This document shows, in pieces, positions 56,344-62,677 of a stretch of 64,000 nt of DNA. The position numbers and the translations under genes are program-made. The notes below the pieces were generated by a model. That model saw only the letters and a program-made list of their open reading frames with translations, had not been told where the DNA came from and did no database searches. This DNA is from Flavobacteriaceae bacterium (GTDB lineage Bacteria > Bacteroidota > Bacteroidia > Flavobacteriales > Flavobacteriaceae), in the NCBI GenBank assembly GCA_947453195.1, contig CANGFO010000011.1, positions 1 through 64,000 on the forward strand, given 5' to 3'. The stretch's first letter is position 1. Every line of letters begins with the position of its first letter.

Positions 56344-57450
56344 TTAAATTGATTGATAACCATTATTTTCTTCTAATTCTCGACTTTGATATAACCCCAA
56401 TCCTTCAATAACGGGTAAATCATTAAATTGGAATAAACAGGCATCTTCGGTATCTGATAAGTTATGGTGCTCGTGCCAAGCCCAAGAGGGAACACAGAAA
56501 ATATCGCGTTCCTTCCAATCGAAACGTTTTCCATTTATTATGGAATAGCCTTTTCCTTTAGCACATTGATATACAATAGAACCTGTATGTTTGTGTGCTT
56601 TTCCTTTAAATCCTGCCGGTAACAATTGCATGGCTGCGCCCATGGTTTGCATAACATGTCCACCCGTTAACGGATTGGAATACTGCATTAGTATTCCGTC
56701 AAACGGATTGACTTCATTAACTTTAGCCACTTCCAACAAGGTTGGATAAACGGTAGTCCAAGAGTATTTAAACAAAGGAGAATAGGGTTTGTCCCAAGTT
56801 TTGTCGGCAGGAATTAATCCTGTTCCACCATATGTCATAGGAGAGTGATTAATTGGAGCTGTTAATGGTTGTTTGCCATCGAATACCGCATAATCATTAG
56901 CTTCTAAAGCATTAACCAAAGGAATATCCAAGCCATCTTGCCAAATGCAAGTTTGACCATCTGCTTCAACTCCGTGTTCGTGCCAAGATGAATTTGGTGT
57001 AATCACAAAGTCGTTGACTTCTAGCATTATTTTATTTCCATCAACTACGGTATATCCTTTGCTGCCTTCCATAATGAAACGCAACGCAGAAGCACGATGA
57101 CGGTGTGCCGAAGTACTTTCTCCTGGTCGAGTAACTTGAATTCCGGTATATAGCCAACCTACAGCTGCAGAAACATCTTTACGTTTGTCATTTACTAAAT
57201 AAACCACGCGACGACCTGCTTGTTCGGGTGTAACCAATTCGGAGGATTTTAAAACTAAAGCTCTTAAATCATCGTATTTCCATAACATTGGAACGGAAGT
57301 AGATCGAGGTTCCCAAGGTTCAATGTCATTGGCAACAGTCCATAAAGCACCAGCGCCTAGAGTTTCTAATTCTTTGTAATAGGCTTCTAATTCTGGCGAA
57401 TCCTGAACTCGAGCTCTTCCGTAAACATCATCTGAAAATTTATCTTCCAT
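56344..57450 (-). CDS. Gentisate 1,2-dioxygenase-like bicupin
   Basis: 368 residues, two cupin domains. Cupin 1 has HRHRASALRFIMEG with two iron-ligand histidines and a later NSSWHEHGVE. Cupin 2 has KAHKHTGSIVYQ and SWAWHEHHN. The start LGAGALWTVANDIEPWEPRSTSVPMLWKYDDLR is typical of the gentisate/salicylate/1-hydroxy-2-naphthoate dioxygenase group. It opens gentisate between C1 and C2 to maleylpyruvate, using Fe(II) and oxygen. 5-hydroxyanthranilate or salicylate as substrate cannot be excluded. Central ring-cleavage gene of the cluster. Confidence 0.9.
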   Translation of the reverse strand: MEDKFSDDVYGRARVQDSPELEAYYKELETLGAGALWTVANDIEPWEPRSTSVPMLWKYDDLRALVLKSSELVTPEQAGRRVVYLVNDKRKDVSAAVGWLYTGIQVTRPGESTSAHRHRASALRFIMEGSKGYTVVDGNKIMLEVNDFVITPNSSWHEHGVEADGQTCIWQDGLDIPLVNALEANDYAVFDGKQPLTAPINHSPMTYGGTGLIPADKTWDKPYSPLFKYSWTTVYPTLLEVAKVNEVNPFDGILMQYSNPLTGGHVMQTMGAAMQLLPAGFKGKAHKHTGSIVYQCAKGKGYSIINGKRFDWKERDIFCVPSWAWHEHHNLSDTEDACLFQFNDLPVIEGLGLYQSRELEENNGYQSI

Positions 57451-57465
57451 TGTATATTTATAATG

Positions 57466-58446
57466 CTATTGCTTATTAAATTCTTCGTGATTATCTATAA
57501 AAGTGATCTTTCTGGTAGGAGCAGTGTTCACTCTCAAATCAAAAATATCAAATCGGTTGTAATGCCCTAAAATATCATGCATTTGCTTCGGTTGAATGCA
57601 TTTTTCCAAATCAATTTCGGCATAAATCATTCCTTCTTCATCTATTAATGGAGTTCCAATTACAGCACCATTTGGACCAATAAATCCAGAGAAAGCAGAA
57701 CTTTTTCTAGTCAGTAATTCATCTACATTTGGAACATCTGCTCTTAAAGCATCTTTTATTTCTTGCGATATTGTAGAACAAGAAACGATTGTAAATAATT
57801 TTCCTTCAAATGAATGTGCTGCCGCTCGAATTTTAATGGCTTCAGCCATGTCATAATCGGGTGGGGCAACAGGCAACGAAATGTAATTAGCAATATGAAT
57901 TAACTCGCCTTGCGATAACAAAGTAAAACGGGCTAAAGTATTGGTGTTTTCGCCACAAGCTAAGGTTCCAACAGGACCTATTTCTGTATTGTAAACTTTT
58001 AAAGAAGATCCATCACCTGAAGTCCAAGTTAGTTTCTCTGCCCATGTTGGTACCAATTTTCGGTGTTTACCAATTAGATTTCCATTGTTGTCAATAATTA
58101 AATTGGTATTGTATATTTCGCCATAACTGTCTCCTCGTTCATTAATTCCGATAACAATATGAATGTTATTTTCTTTTGCCGCTTGAAATAACGGTTTCAT
58201 TGCTTCGTCAGTAACGGCAACCGAATTTTTATATAATTCTTCATACCATTTGCTACCTTGAACCGGAGTCATAATCCAATTCCAATACGGATAACCTGCT
58301 ACAAATACTTCGGGAAACGCTATTAATTGCGCACCATTAGTACTTGCCTCTTTAATAAAATTAATTGCTTTATCAATTGTTTTTTCTACATTTAAAAAAA
58401 CGGGTGCTGTTTGAACGGTAGCGGCTTTAAATTTTTTGAAATCCAT
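57466..58446 (-). CDS. Nitrilase (carbon-nitrogen hydrolase superfamily)
   Basis: 326 residues. Catalytic triad Glu46 (AFPEVFVAGYPYW), Lys130 (GKHRKLVPTWAEKLTW) and Cys164 (LACGENTN) is present, the pattern of true nitrilases rather than amidases. It converts nitriles to carboxylic acids plus ammonia; the substrate is unknown. In this cluster an aromatic nitrile giving salicylate, anthranilate or a related acid would make sense, but this is speculation. It lies 15 bases upstream of the dioxygenase gene. A repeat element precedes it. Confidence 0.88.
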   Translation of the reverse strand: MDFKKFKAATVQTAPVFLNVEKTIDKAINFIKEASTNGAQLIAFPEVFVAGYPYWNWIMTPVQGSKWYEELYKNSVAVTDEAMKPLFQAAKENNIHIVIGINERGDSYGEIYNTNLIIDNNGNLIGKHRKLVPTWAEKLTWTSGDGSSLKVYNTEIGPVGTLACGENTNTLARFTLLSQGELIHIANYISLPVAPPDYDMAEAIKIRAAAHSFEGKLFTIVSCSTISQEIKDALRADVPNVDELLTRKSSAFSGFIGPNGAVIGTPLIDEEGMIYAEIDLEKCIQPKQMHDILGHYNRFDIFDLRVNTAPTRKITFIDNHEEFNKQ

Positions 58447-58454
58447 AGTATGAT

Positions 58455-58526
58455 TAATTACGAATTTGGAATTACGAATTAGGAATTGAAAACGAAGATT
58501 ATTTCGTAATTCATAATTTGTAATTA
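58455..58526. repeat. Gene-less inverted-repeat element between thioesterase and nitrilase genes
   Basis: Two 24-base arms (58455-58478 and 58503-58526) are complementary in 21 of 24 positions, sharing TAATTAC and GAATTACGAA. They are separated by 24 bases. The same arm sequence bounds the four-helix-bundle element at 62281-62677. The right arm supplies the last codons and the stop of the thioesterase gene. Confidence 0.65.
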
Positions 58527-58933
58527 CTAATTTTATTTTTTATTTCTTCATTAAAAGGAGTTGCTTTAATGTCTTTTCTATCGTCGTTGATAGTCACATT
58601 TACTAAAGTAACTTCACCTTCTAAACAAACTGATCCTTGTGCGTCTTCAAATGAAAATCCGCAAAGAATGGATGCACCACCTAATTTTTTTACCCATAAT
58701 TTCTTAGTTAAGATTTCTCCTAAGCGGGCAGCTTTTTTGAATTGCACTTTCAAATCAACGGTTGGAATACCATTGGTTTCGTGCATTTGAGAAAATGGTC
58801 TTCCAAGTGCTTCTTCAAACCAATCTTCGACTAAGCAATTCAGCATTTCTAGAAATCTAGGATAGAATACTATTCCGGCATAATCTACATGCTGAAAACG
58901 AATTTTTTCTTGTTTTACAAAAGGTTGGTTCAT
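58511..58933 (-). CDS. Acyl-CoA thioesterase, 4-hydroxybenzoyl-CoA thioesterase-like
   Basis: 140 residues, hotdog fold. The motif FQHVDYAGIVFYPRFLEMLN carries Asp17, the position of the catalytic aspartate in 4-hydroxybenzoyl-CoA thioesterase. It would release the free acid from the hydroxylated aryl-CoA in the cluster (gentisyl-CoA or analogue). The last residues (ISNYKL) and the stop are encoded by an arm of an inverted-repeat element, so its original C-terminus has probably been replaced. Confidence 0.88.
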   Translation of the reverse strand: MNQPFVKQEKIRFQHVDYAGIVFYPRFLEMLNCLVEDWFEEALGRPFSQMHETNGIPTVDLKVQFKKAARLGEILTKKLWVKKLGGASILCGFSFEDAQGSVCLEGEVTLVNVTINDDRKDIKATPFNEEIKNKISNYKL

Positions 58934-58963
58934 TTAATTACAAATTACTAATTATGAATTATT
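58934..58963. repeat. Solo TAATTAC-type repeat arm
   Basis: Directly upstream of the thioesterase start codon. It contains TTAATTACAAATTACTAATT and ATGAATTA, similar to the arms of the 58455 and 62281 elements. There is no partner arm nearby. Confidence 0.45.
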
Positions 58964-58968
58964 TTTTT

Positions 58969-58999
58969 AGCCACAGATTTACTGATTAGCCAGATTTTT
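58969..58999. repeat. CACAGAT-type dispersed repeat copy
   Basis: AGCCACAGATTTACTGATTA followed by GCCAGATTTTT is a degenerate copy of the CCACAGATT...GATTAnCACAGATT intergenic repeat seen widely in bacterial genomes. A second weaker copy is near 52119. Confidence 0.5.
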
Positions 59000-59030
59000 A
59001 TTTTTAATTACACATCATTTTGGATAAGCT

Positions 59031-59110
59031 TAGCCCAGATTGCAACGGAAATCCTTTTCTTTTTTTCTATAAAAAATAGAAAAGATTGCAGTGAAAAGCG
59101 GGATTGGCTA
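59031..59110. repeat. Structured 80-bp intergenic repeat (TAGCC...GGCTA)
   Basis: Ends TAGCC (59031-59035) and GGCTA (59106-59110) are complementary. A central T-rich/A-rich hairpin (TTTTCTA with TAGAAAA) forms the tip, and GATTGCA occurs twice (about 59038 and 59084). It has the look of the structured repeat family dispersed in Flavobacterium genomes. It could equally act as a terminator between the thioesterase and the flavoprotein genes. It abuts the stop of the flavoprotein. Confidence 0.5.
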
Positions 59111-60694
59111 CTAAAATTTTTCAATACTTGCTTTATTCCAAAAATACAAAAATTCTTTCGGAACGGTATTTTCGTTTGCTAAACAACCTGGTTCTAGTTC
59201 TGGGAATACTTGAGCAAACGTTTCTACTTTATTTCTTTCAATTCTTGTGCTTATTGCATCGCGAGTTACTTTGTCAGGGTGATTAATTCCTGCTGAGGCC
59301 ATTAAATCAACTGCGCTTTTCACGGTTTCATTTTGAAAACGTGTGACTCGAATACTTTTTTCTTCAGGAACCAAGCCTTTCATCAGTTTCTCATCTTGGG
59401 TGGCAATGCCTGTTGGACAAGTGTTGGCGTGGCATTCGAGGGCTTGAATGCAGCCCAAAGCAAACATCATTCCGCGGGCAGAATTGCATAAATCTGCACC
59501 AATAGAAAGGTTTTTGATTATATCAAATCCAGAAATAACTTTTCCACTTGCAATAATTTTGATTTGATTTTTAATTCCGAATCCATTTAAAGCATCATAT
59601 ACAAAAGCCAAAGCTTCTCTTAAAGGCATTCCAACATGATCTGAATATTCAGGGGGTGCTGCGCCAGTTCCACCTTCACCACCATCTACGGTAATAAAGT
59701 CTAAATAGGTTTTTGTTTCAACCATAGCTTTGCATATAGATAAAAATTCTGACTTATTACCAATGCATATTTTCATTCCAATTGGTTTTCCACCAGAACC
59801 TATTCGCAATAATTTCACGAACTCCATTAACTCTACTGGTGTTGTAAATGCAGAATGGGTAGGGGGAGATACAATATCATTTCCTTTTGACACTAAACGA
59901 ATTGCGGCAATTTCATCGGTTACTTTTTCTTTAGGCAATATTCCGCCATGTCCAGGTTTAGCTCCTTGTGAGAATTTAATCTCTATCATTTTTACATTAT
60001 CTAAAACGGCTCTTTTAGTATATTCTTCAAATGAGAATTTTCCATCCTCTGTTCTACAACTAAAATAACCCGTACCAATATTCCAAACCACATCTCCTCC
60101 ATTTTGCAAATGATATGGTGAAAGTCCGCCTTCACCAGTATTATGATAAAAGTCTCCTCTTTTAGCTCCAGAATTTAATGCTAGTATTGCATTTTTACTT
60201 AGAGCTCCATAACTCATTGCACTTATGTTAAATATGCTAGCAGCGTATGGTTTTTCGCATTGTGAAGATCCAATTTTTACCCGAGGATTTTCGTCAATTT
60301 GAGAAAATGAAATGGCTCGAATACTATGATTAATCCATTCATATCCAATATCATAAACATTTAATTGGGTTCCAAATGGTTGTGTATCTATTTGTTTTTT
60401 GCTTCTTGCATAAACCATTCTCCTTTGTAATCTATCAAATGGCTTTCCTTCAGTGTCTGTTTCTATGAAGTATTGACGCATTTCTGGACCAATGGATTCT
60501 AGTAAATAACGCATTCTTCCTAAAAGTGGAAAGTTTCTTCTAATGGTATGAATGGATTGGTACATATCATATAACCCCATTAAAATTAATGGAATAAATA
60601 AGAAAAGCAGTAAACTAAACTTCCAATTTACAAAGCTTAAAATTGCTGTAATTGACAAAACTGTAATACTAATAACTAAAAATGCTTTTCTCAT
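59111..60694 (-). CDS. Membrane-anchored glutamate-synthase-like FMN protein
   Basis: 527 residues. Two N-terminal membrane helices (about 5-45) anchor a domain related to the FMN/3Fe-4S half of GltS: SRTEDGK-type sequence, KPGHGGILPKEKVT, the VDGGEGGTGAAPPEYSDHVGMPL block and FMN-binding GADLCNSARG. Iron-sulfur cysteines are GCIQALECHANTCPTGIATQ. It lacks the amidotransferase domain, so it is not a full glutamate synthase. Members of this group occur alone in many bacteria and their role is unsettled. Placed between a thioesterase and an aryl-CoA ligase, it may handle nitrogen released by the nitrilase or a deamination, or electron transfer. Confidence 0.85.
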   Translation of the reverse strand: MRKAFLVISITVLSITAILSFVNWKFSLLLFLFIPLILMGLYDMYQSIHTIRRNFPLLGRMRYLLESIGPEMRQYFIETDTEGKPFDRLQRRMVYARSKKQIDTQPFGTQLNVYDIGYEWINHSIRAISFSQIDENPRVKIGSSQCEKPYAASIFNISAMSYGALSKNAILALNSGAKRGDFYHNTGEGGLSPYHLQNGGDVVWNIGTGYFSCRTEDGKFSFEEYTKRAVLDNVKMIEIKFSQGAKPGHGGILPKEKVTDEIAAIRLVSKGNDIVSPPTHSAFTTPVELMEFVKLLRIGSGGKPIGMKICIGNKSEFLSICKAMVETKTYLDFITVDGGEGGTGAAPPEYSDHVGMPLREALAFVYDALNGFGIKNQIKIIASGKVISGFDIIKNLSIGADLCNSARGMMFALGCIQALECHANTCPTGIATQDEKLMKGLVPEEKSIRVTRFQNETVKSAVDLMASAGINHPDKVTRDAISTRIERNKVETFAQVFPELEPGCLANENTVPKEFLYFWNKASIEKF

Positions 60695-60695
60695 C

Positions 60696-62276
60696 TTACT
60701 TTAATTTAAATCGTTGTATTTTTCCGGTTTCTGTTTTTGGCAAAGCCTCAGTAAAATTAATTACTCTCGGATATTTGTAGGGCGCAGCCACTTCTTTAAA
60801 CCAATGTTGGATTCTGTTTTTCATTGCATCAGAAGCCTTTTCTTCGTCTTTCAAAACAATGTGTGCGCAAACTAACATTCCGCGTTCTTCATCGGGTAAA
60901 CCCACAACAGCACATTCTAGAATGTCCTCGTGAGTCAAAAGTACACTTTCTACTTCAATTGCTGCAATATTGTATCCAGAAGAAATGATCATATCATCGC
61001 CACGAGCCACAAACCAAAGGTAACCTTCTTCATCTTTTCGGAAAATATCTCCAGTTATATTCCAACCTTTTTCAACATATTCTTTTTGTTTTTCTTCGCG
61101 ATTCAGGTATTTACAGCCGGTTATTCCCCTCACGGCTAATCTTCCAGATTCGTTTGCAGGAACTTCGTTTCCGCTTAGGTCAATTATTTTGGCTTCATAA
61201 CCAGTAATTGGCAATCCGGTAGCGCCAGGTTTCATGTTTTCTTCATTGGAAGAAATGAAAATATGCAGCATTTCTGTAGCTCCGATGCCATCAATTATCT
61301 TCAATCTAGTAGCATCGTACCAGTCTTGCCAAACTTTTATTGGCAAAGTTTCTCCAGCAGAAACACATTTTCGCAAACTCGAAATATCGTATTCTTTTAC
61401 TTTAGTTGTGATGATTCGCCAAGCAGTTGGAGCAGTAAAGCAAATGGTGATTTTATGTTCTTGAATTGCTTTTAATAATGCATCTGGGCTCGGTTTTTCA
61501 ATTAAAAAAGTAGAAGCACCATAATACATCGGAAACAAAACCAATCCGCCTAAGCCAAAGGTAAAACCAATAGGAGGGCTTCCGGTGAAAATATCATTTG
61601 AAGTAGGTTGTAAGGAATAGGTTGGAAAGCACTCACAAATATTTAATATATCTTTATGATAATGCGAGGTCATTTTGGGTAAGCCGGTTGTGCCAGAAGT
61701 AAATCCGATTAGGGCAATACTGTCGTTTTTAGTTTGAAAATTTGAAAAAGTTTTGGGCTTGTCCTTCATTAATTCCTCTAATTGGGAATTTCCATAAATG
61801 CAAATTTGTTTCAAATAATTCGATTTTACCAAAACCATTTCCTCTTCCAATTCCTTGTCGCAAAAGGCATGAGAAATTTGAGCACAGTCAATAATTGTAG
61901 TCAATTCTTTATCTCTAAGTAACGGCATGGTTGCAACAACAACGCCACCTGCTTTCAATATTGCAAACCAACAAGCGACCATCATTGGGTTATTTGCTGA
62001 GCGAATTAAGACACGATTACCTGATTTAAAATTTAAATCTTCAACCAAAACATGTGCAATTTGATTGGCTTTTTCATACAAATCCTGATAGGTACAAACA
62101 GTGTCAAAGGTTCTAATGCAAATGTTGTTTCCGCGACCTTCATTAATATGATTGTCAAGTAATTTATCTACACAATTCAGTATTTCAGGATGCTGAAATT
62201 GAGGCAAATCGGTGAATAGATAATCAGGTTGTATTTCCTGATTAGGTAAATTGTCTTGAGCAAAATTATCTTCCAT
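60696..62276 (-). CDS. Aryl-CoA ligase (2-aminobenzoate/benzoate-CoA ligase family)
   Basis: 526 residues, ANL superfamily. The N-terminus QDNLPNQEIQPDYLF...LPQFQHPEILNC matches the 2-aminobenzoate-CoA ligase group. AMP-binding P-loop is IGFTSGTTGLPKMT, with SAGETLP and DGIGATEMLHIF motifs. The C-terminal lysine motif is LPKTETGKIQRFKLK. Substrates consistent with context are salicylate and 2-aminobenzoate; the choice cannot be made from sequence. It activates the acid with CoA at the start of the route. It abuts the flavoprotein gene with one base between. Confidence 0.88.
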   Translation of the reverse strand: MEDNFAQDNLPNQEIQPDYLFTDLPQFQHPEILNCVDKLLDNHINEGRGNNICIRTFDTVCTYQDLYEKANQIAHVLVEDLNFKSGNRVLIRSANNPMMVACWFAILKAGGVVVATMPLLRDKELTTIIDCAQISHAFCDKELEEEMVLVKSNYLKQICIYGNSQLEELMKDKPKTFSNFQTKNDSIALIGFTSGTTGLPKMTSHYHKDILNICECFPTYSLQPTSNDIFTGSPPIGFTFGLGGLVLFPMYYGASTFLIEKPSPDALLKAIQEHKITICFTAPTAWRIITTKVKEYDISSLRKCVSAGETLPIKVWQDWYDATRLKIIDGIGATEMLHIFISSNEENMKPGATGLPITGYEAKIIDLSGNEVPANESGRLAVRGITGCKYLNREEKQKEYVEKGWNITGDIFRKDEEGYLWFVARGDDMIISSGYNIAAIEVESVLLTHEDILECAVVGLPDEERGMLVCAHIVLKDEEKASDAMKNRIQHWFKEVAAPYKYPRVINFTEALPKTETGKIQRFKLK

Positions 62277-62280
62277 AAAT

Positions 62281-62677
62281 TAATTACGAATTTTAAATTA
62301 CGAATTACGTAACGTTTTTTGAATAGAACCAATTATTCTTAATAATTCTTCAATATCAATTAATAAACTTTGAGCCTCTTCATTTGAAAGATAAGAAGTG
62401 TCTTTTAGAAATCTAATCCAGTAATGAGTTTCTCTTGCTTCTTTATAAGAAATCGTAAGTTTTGCAAAAAAATCTTTTTCAGTTTGTCCACCAATTGCTT
62501 CTTCTATGTTTGCTCCAATTGAAGTTCCACATCTTAAAAGTTGCTTGCTCAATACATATTCTTTTTTTTCTTCTAATAAATACTTATAAACATTTACAAT
62601 CCGAACTGCAAATGCATAACTTTTAATTTGTACCACATTATCTTTTTTCATAATTCGTAATTCATAATTTATAATTA
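62281..62677. mobile_element. 397-bp inverted-repeat element carrying a four-helix-bundle gene (second copy)
   Basis: Arms 62281-62309 and 62649-62677 are complementary in 24 of 29 positions and share TAATTA and AATTACGAATTA blocks. They enclose one gene of the four-helix-bundle family and reach into its start and stop codons. The element lies between the aryl-CoA ligase and the monooxygenase fusion. Arms match the gene-less element at 58455-58526. Size and content match the 47460-47871 element, though the arm sequence differs. Confidence 0.5.
62298..62651 (-). CDS. Four-helix-bundle protein (23S rRNA intervening-sequence protein family), second copy
   Basis: 117 residues with the same signature as the copy at 47494: LSKQLLRCGTSIGANIEEAIGGQTEKDFFAKLTISYKEARETHYWIRFL. 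The two are clearly paralogous but diverged. The last residues (LRNS) and stop are encoded by the left inverted-repeat arm, and the start codon lies in the right arm. Function unknown; there is no retroelement reverse transcriptase or rRNA gene nearby. Confidence 0.88.
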   Translation of the reverse strand: MKKDNVVQIKSYAFAVRIVNVYKYLLEEKKEYVLSKQLLRCGTSIGANIEEAIGGQTEKDFFAKLTISYKEARETHYWIRFLKDTSYLSNEEAQSLLIDIEELLRIIGSIQKTLRNS

